A stretch of 64,000 nucleotides of DNA from Pseudomonas sp. DG56-2 (GTDB lineage: Bacteria > Pseudomonadota > Gammaproteobacteria > Pseudomonadales > Pseudomonadaceae). Below are positions 16,750 to 25,856 of this stretch, one piece after another. Numbering within the stretch: the first letter of the stretch is position 1; every line of letters starts with the position of its first letter. The position numbers and the translations under genes are program-made. The notes below the pieces were generated by a model. The model was given only the letters and a program-made list of their open reading frames with translations, did not search any database and was not told the DNA's origin. The stretch covers positions 3,178,501 through 3,242,500 of the forward strand of contig NZ_CP032311.1 in the NCBI RefSeq assembly GCF_004803755.1. The letters are read 5' to 3'.

Positions 16750-19700
16750 ATGCCGCAGTTTTTTATTGACCGCCCGATTTTCGCCTGGGTGGTCGCGCTG
16801 TTCATCCTGCTCGCCGGTGCTCTGGCCCTCCCGCAGTTGCCAGTGGCGCAATACCCGGACGTGGCACCACCGCAGGTCGAGATCTACGCTGTCTATCCGG
16901 GTGCGTCGGCACAGACGGTCGACGAAAGTGTGGTCAGCTTGATCGAGGAAGAGCTCAACGGTGCCGACAACCTGCTGTACTTCAGCTCTCAAAGCAGCCT
17001 CGGCAGCGCCACCATTACCGCGACGTTCGAACCGGGCACCAATCCGGACCTTGCCCAGGTGGATGTGCAAAACCGTCTCAAGGTGGTGGAGTCGCGCCTG
17101 CCACGCCCGGTCACCCAGCAAGGCCTGCAGGTAGAGAAGGTATCAACGGGTTTCCTGCTGCTGGTTACCCTCACTGCCGAGGACGGCGCCCTCGATGAAG
17201 TGACGCTGAGCGACTTTCTGGCGCGCAACGTAATGAACGAAATCCGCCGCCTCAAGGGCGTCGGCAAGGCCCAGTTGTATGGCTCCGAGCGTGCCATGCG
17301 GATCTGGCTCGACCCGCAGAAACTGATCGGTTTCAACCTGACGCCCGACGATGTCAACGAAGCCATTGCCGGTCAGAACGCCCAAGTTGCTCCTGGTAGC
17401 ATCGGTGACCTGCCTGGTACCGGCACCCAGGAAATTACCGCCAACGTGGTGATCAAGGGTCAACTGAGCACCGTGCAGGAGTTCAGCGATATTGTCCTGC
17501 GCGCCAATCCGGACGGTTCCAAAGTCACCATTGGTGATGTCGCCCGTGTCGAAATCGGCAGCCAGGAATACCAGTACGGCACCCGCCTCAATGGCAAGCC
17601 GACCAGTGCCTTCAGCGTGCAACTGTCGCCAGGTGCCAACGCCATGGAAACGGCCACCCTGGTCAGCAATAAACTCAATGAGTTGTCCCGCTTCCTGCCG
17701 CCTGGGGCCAAATTCGACATTCCTTACGACACTTCGCCGTTCGTCAAAGTGTCGATCCAGCAAGTGATCACCACCCTGCTGGAGGCCATGGCCCTGGTGT
17801 TCGCGGTGATGTTCCTGTTCCTGCAAAACATCCGCTACACCCTGATCCCGACCCTGGTGGTGCCAGTGGCACTGATGGGCACCTTTGCGGTGATGCTGGG
17901 GCTGGGTTTTTCGGTCAACGTGCTGACCCTGTTCGGCATGGTGCTGGCTATCGGTATTCTAGTGGACGACGCCATCGTGGTGGTGGAAAACGTCGAACGC
18001 ATCATGACCGAAGAAGGCCTGTCACCGCGCGACGCAACCAAAAAAGCCATGGGCCAGATCAGCGGCGCAATCGTCGGCATCACCCTGGTACTGGTGGCGG
18101 TGTTCTTGCCAATGGCCTTCATGAAAGGCTCCGTTGGGGTGATCTACCAGCAGTTCTCGGTGTCCATGGCGGTATCGATCCTGTTCTCGGCATTCCTCGC
18201 CCTGAGCCTCACACCTGCCCTGTGCGCCACCTTGCTTAAACCGATTGCCAAGGGCGAACACCACGAGAAGCGTGGTTTCTTCGGCTGGTTCAACCGCCGC
18301 TTCGACAGCCTAACCAATGGCTATCAGCGCTGGGTCATCCAGGCGATCAAGCGCAGCGGGCGCTATCTGATGGTGTACGTGGTACTGATCGCAGGCCTGG
18401 TGTACGGCTTCAGCCAACTGCCGTCCTCGTTCCTGCCCACCGAGGACCAGGGCTATACCATCACCGACATCCAGTTGCCGCCAGGCGCGAGCCGCGCCCG
18501 TACCGAACAGGTAGCGGCGCAGATCGAAGCGCACAACGCCACTGAGCCAGGCGTTGGCAACAGCACCCTGATCCTTGGTTTCAGTTTCTCCGGTAACGGT
18601 CAGAATGCTGCCCTCGCGTTCACCACCCTCAAGGACTGGTCCGAGCGTGGTGCAGACGACAGCGCCCAATCGATTGCCGACCGGGCCAACGCTGCCTTCA
18701 GTCAACTCAAGGACGCGATCGCCTATTCCGTGTTGCCGCCGCCGATCGATGGCCTGGGTACCTCCAGTGGTTTCGAGTTCCGCCTGCAGGATCGTGGTGG
18801 CCTCGGACATGCCGCGCTGATGGCTGCACGTGACCAGTTGCTGGCCAACGCCGAGAAGAGCCCCCTGCTGATCAACGTGCGCGAAAGTGCCCTGGCCGAA
18901 AGCCCGCAAGTGCAACTGGAAGTCGACCGCAAACAGGCCAACGCCCTGGGGGTGTCGTTTGCCGACATCGGCAACGTACTCAACACGGCGGTGGGCTCCA
19001 ACTACGTCAACGACTTCCCCAACCAGGGGCGTATGCAGCGCGTGGTGGTTCAGGCCGAAGGCGATCAACGCGCCCAAGTCGAAGACCTGCTGAAAATCCA
19101 CGTGCGAAACAGCAGCGGCAAGATGGTTCCGTTGTCCGCGTTTGTGCAGGCCAAATGGATCACAGGCCCCGTGCAGTTGACGCGATACAACGGCTACCCG
19201 GCGATTGCCGTGTCTGGCGAACCGGCACCGGGCTTCAGCTCGGGCCAGGCCATGGAGGAAGTCCAGCGCCTGGTCAACCAACTGCCCGCGGGCATGGGTC
19301 TTGAGTGGACCGGCCTGTCGCTGCAAGAGCGACTCTCAGGTGCCCAGGCGCCGATGTTGATGGCTCTGTCGCTGCTGGTGGTTTTCCTCTGCCTGGCGGC
19401 GCTGTACGAAAGCTGGTCAATTCCGACCTCGGTGCTGCTGGTGGTGCCGCTGGGTGTGCTGGGCGCCGTGATTGCGGTGAGCTTGCGCGGCATGCCCAAC
19501 GATGTGTTCTTCAAGGTTGGCTTGATCACCTTGATCGGCCTTTCGGCAAAGAACGCGATTCTGATCATCGAGTTCGCCAAGAGCCTGGTCGATGAAGGCC
19601 ATGACCTGGTCGACGCCACGGTCCAGGCCGCTCGTTTGCGCTTGCGTCCAATCGTCATGACTTCGCTGGCCTTCATCCTCGGTGTAGTGCCTCTGGCGAT

Positions 19701-19878
19701 TGCCAGCGGCGCCAGCTCAGCTAGCCAACAGGCCATCGGCACCGGTGTTATTGGCGGTATGCTCAGTGCGACCTTGGCCGTGGTCTTCGTGCCTGTGTTT
19801 TTCGTTGTGGTCATGCGCCTGACCGGCAAGCGTCGGGCGCGCACCAGCAACACCCAGGCCCAGGTCCAGCAGCACTGA
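16750..19878 (+). CDS. RND multidrug efflux transporter (HAE1 family)
   Basis: A 1042-residue inner-membrane proton/drug antiporter with 12 transmembrane helices and two large periplasmic loops. It begins MPQFFIDRPIFAWVVALFIL. TM4 holds the proton-relay acids in GILVDDAIVVVENVERIM (about 400-417), and TM10 holds the relay lysine in LSAKNAILIIEFAK. It is similar to MexB/AcrB-type pumps, but I cannot assign it to a named Mex or Ttg system. It should pair with the MFP just upstream and borrow a TolC/OprM-type channel encoded elsewhere. Confidence 0.93.
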   Translation: MPQFFIDRPIFAWVVALFILLAGALALPQLPVAQYPDVAPPQVEIYAVYPGASAQTVDESVVSLIEEELNGADNLLYFSSQSSLGSATITATFEPGTNPDLAQVDVQNRLKVVESRLPRPVTQQGLQVEKVSTGFLLLVTLTAEDGALDEVTLSDFLARNVMNEIRRLKGVGKAQLYGSERAMRIWLDPQKLIGFNLTPDDVNEAIAGQNAQVAPGSIGDLPGTGTQEITANVVIKGQLSTVQEFSDIVLRANPDGSKVTIGDVARVEIGSQEYQYGTRLNGKPTSAFSVQLSPGANAMETATLVSNKLNELSRFLPPGAKFDIPYDTSPFVKVSIQQVITTLLEAMALVFAVMFLFLQNIRYTLIPTLVVPVALMGTFAVMLGLGFSVNVLTLFGMVLAIGILVDDAIVVVENVERIMTEEGLSPRDATKKAMGQISGAIVGITLVLVAVFLPMAFMKGSVGVIYQQFSVSMAVSILFSAFLALSLTPALCATLLKPIAKGEHHEKRGFFGWFNRRFDSLTNGYQRWVIQAIKRSGRYLMVYVVLIAGLVYGFSQLPSSFLPTEDQGYTITDIQLPPGASRARTEQVAAQIEAHNATEPGVGNSTLILGFSFSGNGQNAALAFTTLKDWSERGADDSAQSIADRANAAFSQLKDAIAYSVLPPPIDGLGTSSGFEFRLQDRGGLGHAALMAARDQLLANAEKSPLLINVRESALAESPQVQLEVDRKQANALGVSFADIGNVLNTAVGSNYVNDFPNQGRMQRVVVQAEGDQRAQVEDLLKIHVRNSSGKMVPLSAFVQAKWITGPVQLTRYNGYPAIAVSGEPAPGFSSGQAMEEVQRLVNQLPAGMGLEWTGLSLQERLSGAQAPMLMALSLLVVFLCLAALYESWSIPTSVLLVVPLGVLGAVIAVSLRGMPNDVFFKVGLITLIGLSAKNAILIIEFAKSLVDEGHDLVDATVQAARLRLRPIVMTSLAFILGVVPLAIASGASSASQQAIGTGVIGGMLSATLAVVFVPVFFVVVMRLTGKRRARTSNTQAQVQQH

Positions 19879-19939
19879 TCTGGACAGACAGCGGCGTGCA
19901 TGGGAAGGTGGGCAACTGACTCTACCTGGAACCTTACCG

Positions 19940-20515
19940 ATGCCCGCCGCCACTGCCCCCTGCTCCATCCTTCTGCTTGCCGGTGGTCGCGGCCAGCGCA
20001 TGGGCGGCGAAGACAAGGGCTTGCTGTCCTGGCAGGGCAAACCATTGATTGCCCACATCCAGGCCGTGGTGCGCCCGCTCACCGATGATCTGATCATTTC
20101 CTGCAATCGCAATCACGACCAGTACCGGCCTTTTGCCGATCAACTGGTCAGCGATGCCCACGCAGATTTCCCAGGGCCACTGGCGGGCGTCCTGGCCGGC
20201 CTTGCGGTGGCACGGCACCGCTGGATGCTGGTACTAGCCTGTGATGCGCCACTGATCGACCAGGCACTTATCGGTGACCTCATGAACCAGGCCAATGAGC
20301 AAGATCAGCCGGCAATGGTCCGTCAGGGTGGATTCTGGCAACCCATGTTCAGCCTGATTCCCTGCGCACTGCGCGCCGACCTTGAACACGCCTGGCAACA
20401 AGGTGACCGCGGCATCCAGCGCGCGTTGCTCAAGCACCCGGTGCGGGCACTGGAGTACGGCGAAGATGACCCACGCCTGAGCAACTTCAACACCCCAGCG
20501 TTTCTCCAGCGCTGA
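19940..20515 (+). CDS. mobA: Molybdenum cofactor guanylyltransferase
   Basis: A 191-residue cytoplasmic nucleotidyltransferase adding GMP to molybdopterin to form the MGD cofactor. The nucleotide-binding signature LLLAGGRGQRMGGEDKGLL lies at about residues 11-29. DFPGPLAGVLAGL and VLACDAPLID are further family motifs. It stands alone and converges with the MarR-family gene with a 16-bp gap. Confidence 0.93.
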   Translation: MPAATAPCSILLLAGGRGQRMGGEDKGLLSWQGKPLIAHIQAVVRPLTDDLIISCNRNHDQYRPFADQLVSDAHADFPGPLAGVLAGLAVARHRWMLVLACDAPLIDQALIGDLMNQANEQDQPAMVRQGGFWQPMFSLIPCALRADLEHAWQQGDRGIQRALLKHPVRALEYGEDDPRLSNFNTPAFLQR

Positions 20516-20531
20516 ATCGCGCCTGGGCGAA

Positions 20532-20960
20532 TCAGCGCAACCGCGACCGAATCCGCTGGCAGACCTGCAGCACTTGCTGAACCTCACCCTCGCCGAGGTC
20601 GATCTTGCAGGCCATGCTGTTGAACACCTTTGCTGCTTCAGCCTTGAGCTCGCGCCCTTTATCAGTCAGCAGCAGGTTGCGCCGGCGACGGTCGTTCGGA
20701 TCCAGGTAGATGGTGATAAAACCGTTGTCAGCCAGTCGCCTGACGATAGGCGTCAGGGTACCCAGGTCAAACAAGGTCAGTTCGCTCAAGGCGCTGATCG
20801 ACACATCGTCCTGGCCCCACAACCCAGCCATCACCAGCAATTGCGGGTAGGTGATGCCACGCTGTTTCAATGGTTCGGCGTAATCACGAACCATGGCATT
20901 GGCGGTCGAGTACAGCGAGAAGCACAGCATCTTGTCAAAGTCGAAGGTCGGGTCAAGCAT
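20532..20960 (-). CDS. MarR/OhrR-like transcriptional regulator
   Basis: A 142-residue winged-helix regulator. From the ATG at 20960 (GAGGGAG upstream) it begins MLDPTFDFDKMLCFSLYSTA. That Cys occupies the position of the redox-active N-terminal Cys of OhrR proteins, and ITYPQLLVM also matches OhrR. The recognition wing is LDPNDRRRRNLLLTDKGREL. No ohr peroxidase gene is adjacent; the gene lies 108 bp downstream of rpe, with a CAATTTTATTG dyad in between that resembles OhrR boxes and suggests autoregulation. Confidence 0.85.
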   Translation of the reverse strand: MLDPTFDFDKMLCFSLYSTANAMVRDYAEPLKQRGITYPQLLVMAGLWGQDDVSISALSELTLFDLGTLTPIVRRLADNGFITIYLDPNDRRRRNLLLTDKGRELKAEAAKVFNSMACKIDLGEGEVQQVLQVCQRIRSRLR

Positions 20961-21002
20961 GCCCGTCTCCCTCGGCTCGACTGAACGACTGCAAGGTGGT
21001 TT

Positions 21003-21013
21003 CAATTTTATTG
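21003..21013. promoter_or_regulatory. Possible MarR/OhrR-type operator
   Basis: CAATTTTATTG, an inverted repeat of CAAT with a 3-base centre, located 43 bp upstream of the MarR-family start. It resembles the AT-rich TACAATT-AATTGTA boxes known for OhrR. Assignment is by resemblance and position only. Confidence 0.4.
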
Positions 21014-21068
21014 TGCAAGGACAGATAACTCATGCTGGATTCGCGAGAATCATGGGTATGTGCGCTTA

Positions 21069-21755
21069 TTATTGGTGGCGGCCGGCAACGGCATCGGCAA
21101 TTTTGCCGCGCAAGGCCGAGATCGTGCTGCGGTAGTCATGCTGGGCGAATATCGCTGTTCCGGCAACGAACATGTCCGCGCCCGCTGCAGCAACCTGACC
21201 GATGGTTTCCAGATTGACGCCCCCATCCACCTCCAGGCGAATGCTGCGGCCACTGTGGTCGATCAGCTTGCGCGCTGCGGCAATCTTGGGCAACACCTGG
21301 GGGATGAAGCGCTGACCACCAAAACCAGGATTGACCGACATCAGCAGGATCAGATCCAGCCGATCCAGCAGGTATTGTGCGGCGTCCAAGGTCGTTGCCG
21401 GGTTGAACACCAAGCCAGCCTTGCAACCCAGATCCTTGATCAACTGCACCGAGCGGTCCAGGTGCAAGGTTGCCTCGGGATGGATTGAAATGTAGTCGGC
21501 ACCGGCCTCGGCGAACGCCTGAATCATGCTGTCTACCGGCGTGACCATCAAGTGCACATCGATCGGCGCGGTAATGCCGTGGCTGCGCAAGGCCTTGCAG
21601 AACTGCGGGCCCATCGTCAGGTTGGGTACATAGTGGTTATCCATTACATCGATGTGGATGACGTCGGCACCGGCTGCCAGTACCTGCTCGGCCTCCTCGC
21701 CCAGCCGGGCGAAATCGGCTGCCAATATCGACGGTGCGATCCAGAACTCTTTCAC
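21069..21755 (-). CDS. rpe: Ribulose-phosphate 3-epimerase-like TIM barrel
   Basis: A 228-residue TIM-barrel epimerase. Rpe signatures are [51 protein letters not shown] and EVDGGVN, so the metal-binding His/Asp set is intact. The normal role is D-ribulose-5-P to D-xylulose-5-P conversion. It begins 12 bp after the stop of the alpha/beta hydrolase gene and is probably co-transcribed with the ligase and decarboxylase-carrier genes, which is unusual company for rpe; a pathway-dedicated role is possible. Confidence 0.85.
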   Translation of the reverse strand: MKEFWIAPSILAADFARLGEEAEQVLAAGADVIHIDVMDNHYVPNLTMGPQFCKALRSHGITAPIDVHLMVTPVDSMIQAFAEAGADYISIHPEATLHLDRSVQLIKDLGCKAGLVFNPATTLDAAQYLLDRLDLILLMSVNPGFGGQRFIPQVLPKIAAARKLIDHSGRSIRLEVDGGVNLETIGQVAAAGADMFVAGTAIFAQHDYRSTISALRGKIADAVAGRHQ

Positions 21756-21767
21756 GGGTGTACTCCA

Positions 21768-22694
21768 TTACTCATTGACTAATCGTTGCCGCGACCCTGA
21801 CCCACCCTGCCCCAAGGCAGCGCTGAGCTGTGCGATCAACTCCGGTGTTGGTACGTCCAGATGAAAGTGATGGCCGCCCTCGTGCCAGTGCACCTGGGTC
21901 TGCGCGGGCAAGGCGTGCTTACGCTTGTCGAACGCTGCGCCAGCAAACAATCCCTGGCGCCCGAGCAACAGGTGCAGGGGGCAACTGATCTGCTGCAAGA
22001 ACTCGCAGGCCTGGCCTTCGGTCAGTTGCATCAGCTCGGGCAGTACCAGGCGCGGGTCATGTCGCCAGCGATAGCCATGCCCAAGATTGAGCAGGTCGCG
22101 CTGGGCCAACAACCGTGCACCTTCGCTACTCAGATTGCCAGAGACACTGTTCTGCCGTTCCTTGATCGCCATCTCCAGGCTGCTGAACTGTGCCTCTTCA
22201 GGCCCACTGAAGCCATGCATACGCGTGCGCAGGGCCAATCGCAGCAAACGCTGGGACTTGCGCAGGTGCTCAACGGTGTTGCCGTCGTCCAGGGCAAACG
22301 GCGCACCCATGCCGTCGATAAACACCACGCTGGTAATGAAGCGGTTCATGGCGGCAAGAATCGACGCTACGCCGCTGCCCATGGAGTGACCCAGCACAGA
22401 AAAGCGCTTCCAGCCCAAGCACTCGACCAACGCGTTCATATCGTCGGCGTGTTCCCACAAGTAATAGCCGCTGTCGGCCCGGCGGTGATCGGAGCGTCCG
22501 TGTCCGGCCATATCCGGTGCTACCACAAAGCAATCGCGCAACCAGGGTGCAATGCGTTCAAACGAGGCCGCGTTGTCCAGCCAGCCGTGCAGGGCGAGCA
22601 CCGGATGGTTGCCCTCTTTGCCCCAGGTGCGCAAGGCAAAATGGTTGCCGTTGACGTCCAGTGACTGATCGCGACCTGACTGCCCCAGCTTCAT
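21768..22694 (-). CDS. Alpha/beta hydrolase, possible thioesterase of the carrier operon
   Basis: A 308-residue alpha/beta-fold hydrolase. HGWLDNAASF forms the oxyanion region, Ser nucleophile is in GHSMGSGVA (about 114), and the terminal catalytic His is in EGGHHFHLD. Its start overlaps the ligase stop by 4 bases (ATGA), so translation is coupled. Next to an AMP-ligase and a carrier-protein fusion it most plausibly releases or proofreads a carrier-bound acyl group. The exosortase-A-associated clusters known from other Proteobacteria contain a comparable hydrolase, ligase and decarboxylase. Function here is inferred from context. Confidence 0.8.
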   Translation of the reverse strand: MKLGQSGRDQSLDVNGNHFALRTWGKEGNHPVLALHGWLDNAASFERIAPWLRDCFVVAPDMAGHGRSDHRRADSGYYLWEHADDMNALVECLGWKRFSVLGHSMGSGVASILAAMNRFITSVVFIDGMGAPFALDDGNTVEHLRKSQRLLRLALRTRMHGFSGPEEAQFSSLEMAIKERQNSVSGNLSSEGARLLAQRDLLNLGHGYRWRHDPRLVLPELMQLTEGQACEFLQQISCPLHLLLGRQGLFAGAAFDKRKHALPAQTQVHWHEGGHHFHLDVPTPELIAQLSAALGQGGSGSRQRLVNE

Positions 22695-24268
22695 CCGGGC
22701 ACCGCCAGCGGGGCATTGCGCGCCGACTGCTGCAACTGCAGCAAATCGACTTTGCCGTTGGCAGTACGTGGCAGGCTGACTTCAATACTGATGCACAACG
22801 GCACCTTGTGTGCCTCAAGGCCTAGCCTGCAGTGTTCGAGTAGCTGCTCGGTGCTAAGGCTCACATCCTGGCCAAGGGTCACGAACGCGCAGAGCCCTTC
22901 ACCAACGGCAGCATGCTCGACGCTGACCACCGCAGCGGCCTCCACCCCGTCGATGGCATAGAGAAAGCCTTCAACCTCATTGGGACTGACCTTCATACCA
23001 CGGGACTTGATCATGTGATCCATGCGTCCGCGAAAATACAAATAGCCATCCTCGTCGAGACTGCAGTAGTCACCGGTATACAGCACACTCTCTCCGGGAT
23101 AGCGCCCGGGCTTGAGTTTCATTGCGGTAGCAGTGGGATTGCGCCAATAGCCGGCCATGACCGTAGCCCCGCGAATCACCAACTGGCCAACCTGATGGGG
23201 CTCATCGATACGCCGGTCTTCATCGTCCACCAGCCACAGTTCGGTGTTGGGAATGGCGATACCGACGCTGCCGGGCTTGGTGTCGATGTCTTCCGGTGGC
23301 AAGTAGGTACAGCGCTTACATTCGGTCAAACCGTACATCGAGTAGATCTGCGCCTGGGGAAACAGCGCTTTCATCTGGGCGATATGCGGCGCCTTGAGCG
23401 CTGCACCGGTATTGGTGACCATACGTACATCGGCAAACACCGCCTCGCGTTTGTGCGCGTACTCATGCAACAACATGAGCATGGTCGGCACGAATGGAAT
23501 CACACTGACCTGGTACTGGCGGATCTTGCGAATCAGGAAAATCGGCCAAGTGAATTCTTTTTCCAGCACCAGAGTGGCTCCGGCGCCAATGGCCATGATC
23601 ATCTGGTACAAGCCGTAGTCGAAGGACAGCGGCAACGAACACAGCACGTTGTCGCTTTCGTTGTAGCCAAGGTAGGTGTTCAACGAGTGCAGCGCTGCGA
23701 GCATGTTGCGATGGGTCAGCATCACACCCTTGGCTGCACCGGTAGACCCTGAGGTGTAGATAATCCCGGCAAGGTCAAGGTCAAGATTGCCACAGGGCAG
23801 CGGTACACCTGCACCTTGGCCGAGCAGGCTTTCAAAGGTTTGGGCGTGTGTTGAACCGGCCTCGCCATCGAGCAACACGATCGAATTCAGGTGTCCGAGC
23901 TCGGCCAGACGGTCTCCCAGGCTGCCGATTTTCTCGGTGGTGGTGATCAGCACCGAGGCCTCGGCGTCGCGAAGAATATAATCGAGGCTGTCCGCCGGGG
24001 TCTCAAGGCCGACATTCACTACCACGCCGCCCGCTTTGAGGATGCCCCAGAAAGCACAGACCGTTTCTACCCGGTTACCCAGGCACACCACCACCCGCTC
24101 CTGGCGCTGCAAGCCGTTGACCTGCAGACCGGCAGCCAGACGCGCGCTGGCGTCGTCCAGTTGCGCGTAGGTGTAGGTCTCATCGGCGTAGATGATCGCA
24201 GCTTTGTCCGGATGCAAGCCGTTGCGCGTCTCCAGTACATGTTGCAGGAGCACTTCAGGCGCTTTCAT
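22691..24268 (-). CDS. AMP-forming acyl/aminoacyl ligase of the carrier operon
   Basis: About 525 residues of the ANL superfamily. A3-type P-loop GIIYTSGSTGAAKGVMLTH, A5 MYGLTECKRCTYL, A7 LYTGDYCSLDEDGYLYFRGR, A8 and the C-terminal catalytic Lys in LPRTANGKVDLL. The ATG at 24268 (GAGGTG just upstream, first residues MKAPEVLLQ) is preferred over an upstream start because it fits the family N-terminus; it overlaps the end of the preceding gene by 14 bases. It resembles the AMP ligases of exosortase-A-associated clusters. It should activate a carboxylic or amino acid and load the carrier domain encoded upstream. The substrate cannot be read from the sequence. Confidence 0.85.
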   Translation of the reverse strand: MKAPEVLLQHVLETRNGLHPDKAAIIYADETYTYAQLDDASARLAAGLQVNGLQRQERVVVCLGNRVETVCAFWGILKAGGVVVNVGLETPADSLDYILRDAEASVLITTTEKIGSLGDRLAELGHLNSIVLLDGEAGSTHAQTFESLLGQGAGVPLPCGNLDLDLAGIIYTSGSTGAAKGVMLTHRNMLAALHSLNTYLGYNESDNVLCSLPLSFDYGLYQMIMAIGAGATLVLEKEFTWPIFLIRKIRQYQVSVIPFVPTMLMLLHEYAHKREAVFADVRMVTNTGAALKAPHIAQMKALFPQAQIYSMYGLTECKRCTYLPPEDIDTKPGSVGIAIPNTELWLVDDEDRRIDEPHQVGQLVIRGATVMAGYWRNPTATAMKLKPGRYPGESVLYTGDYCSLDEDGYLYFRGRMDHMIKSRGMKVSPNEVEGFLYAIDGVEAAAVVSVEHAAVGEGLCAFVTLGQDVSLSTEQLLEHCRLGLEAHKVPLCISIEVSLPRTANGKVDLLQLQQSARNAPLAVPG

Positions 24269-25856
24269 GTTGCACCTCGACCACCTCCGAAGACCGCGAC
24301 GCTGAGCGCGTCTGTCGATGCGCATCGATATAACCGGCCAACGTCGCGACGGTGTTGAAGTGCCCCGGGACTATGGTGTCCGGATTGACAAAGAAACCGT
24401 CGATTTCGTCCTCCAGGCTGATCAGCAGTTCCATGGAGGTAAGCGAGTCCAGGCCCAGGTCGTCACGCAAGTGGGAGTCGCTGTTGATGACGGTATGTTC
24501 CGGCAATTTCAGTACCACGCGCAAAATGTCGCCGAGTTGGCGCTGGGTGGCCAACTGCGTGTCAACGGCCGGTTCAGCGTCAGGGGCCGGACGCAACATG
24601 GCTTGCAGGGATACATCGGTGTGGCTGTCGCGAATATCCAGGGCGGTCTGCCGCGCCCGAGCAAGAAATAGCTGGTTGTGGCTGACCACCACTTCGGCCG
24701 GATGGCCATGACTGTGAAACAGCGTGGGCGACGCGGTTGGCCCGTACGCGCCCGAAGCCGTCACGACCAGCAGGTCACCCTCTTGCAAGGTTTCGAGCTG
24801 AACGTCGCGCCCCAGCAAGTCATCGGGGCTACAGAGCGGCCCGGAGATATGGTAGGTAGACAACGGCGCGCCGGTGCTTCCCGAGGCTTTGACAATGCGG
24901 AAGTTGCGCTTGAGTACCTGCCCGCTGCCTGCTGCAGCACCGTGGCAGTTGGTTCCACCATCGGTGACAGCAAAGACCTTGCCGTGGTTGTCCTTGATAT
25001 TGTCGACGGTAACCAGCAACGACCCGCATTTGCCAGCGATAAAACGGCCCGATTCAAGAATGATCCGGGTACGCGGAAATTCGTGATGGAAGGCATTGAA
25101 CAATGGTGCAATCAGCTGCTTGAGATGGGCGACGTCGAGTTCTGTTTCATTCTCGTAGTACTTGATACCCAGACCGCCCCCCACATCGACCATGCGCATG
25201 TCCAACTGGTAGCGCAAAGAGAGACTGCGGAATAGGTCGAGGATGTACGCCGAGTTGTCGTATACCGACTGAGCGTCGAGGATTTTGGTGCCGTTGTAGA
25301 CGTGAATACCTTTGATCTTGATATTCGGCATCGCCACATAGTCGCCGAAGTTGGCCACCGCAGTGTCTTCCTGGATGCCAAAGTGGGTGGGCCGCCCGCC
25401 CATCTTCCAGGGCGAACCTGCCGCTGAAAAATTTGGATTGATGCGAATAGCCACTGGAGCCTCACAACCCAGCTCCCCAGCCAGGGTCGAGAGCTTGCGC
25501 AGCTCGCTTTCAGATTCGACAACGATGGCGAACACCCCTACTTCCAGGGCCCGACGGTGTTCCTCGGGCTTTTTGTAGGGACCGAGCAGAATGATGTCCT
25601 GCGCTGCCACTCCTGCTTTGAGCGCAATTTCCAGCTCTGCCAGCGAGCACACTTCGGTGTTGCCACCGTATGAACGGATCAACTTCACCAAGGACAGGTT
25701 CGGGTTGACCTTCAATGCATAGAAGATATCCACGCACTCCGGCAATGCGTCCCGCAACTCGTTGAAGCTGCTACGTAACACCGCTTCATCGTAGAGGTAC
25801 GTCGGTGTCCCGAACGTCGCTTTGGCCTGAGTGACGAGTTCCTTGGAAAGCTTCAT
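24255..25856 (-). CDS. Type III PLP-dependent decarboxylase fused to a C-terminal carrier protein domain
   Basis: A 533-residue fusion. Residues 1 to about 410 are a fold-type III (alanine-racemase/LysA-like) decarboxylase: the PLP lysine is in FYALKVNPN, the glycine loop is GGGLGIKYYENE, and the active-site Cys is in SGPLCSPDDLLG. After a linker (about 420-440), residues 440-515 form an acyl/peptidyl carrier domain with phosphopantetheine Ser 471 in DDLGLDSLTSMELLISLEDE. BtrK-type decarboxylases of butirosin synthesis act on carrier-bound amino acids, and exosortase-associated decarboxylases sit beside a separate carrier, so this fusion probably decarboxylates a substrate tethered to its own arm. 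It is the first gene of the operon; GGGAG precedes the ATG. Confidence 0.85.
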   Translation of the reverse strand: MKLSKELVTQAKATFGTPTYLYDEAVLRSSFNELRDALPECVDIFYALKVNPNLSLVKLIRSYGGNTEVCSLAELEIALKAGVAAQDIILLGPYKKPEEHRRALEVGVFAIVVESESELRKLSTLAGELGCEAPVAIRINPNFSAAGSPWKMGGRPTHFGIQEDTAVANFGDYVAMPNIKIKGIHVYNGTKILDAQSVYDNSAYILDLFRSLSLRYQLDMRMVDVGGGLGIKYYENETELDVAHLKQLIAPLFNAFHHEFPRTRIILESGRFIAGKCGSLLVTVDNIKDNHGKVFAVTDGGTNCHGAAAGSGQVLKRNFRIVKASGSTGAPLSTYHISGPLCSPDDLLGRDVQLETLQEGDLLVVTASGAYGPTASPTLFHSHGHPAEVVVSHNQLFLARARQTALDIRDSHTDVSLQAMLRPAPDAEPAVDTQLATQRQLGDILRVVLKLPEHTVINSDSHLRDDLGLDSLTSMELLISLEDEIDGFFVNPDTIVPGHFNTVATLAGYIDAHRQTRSASRSSEVVEVQHESA

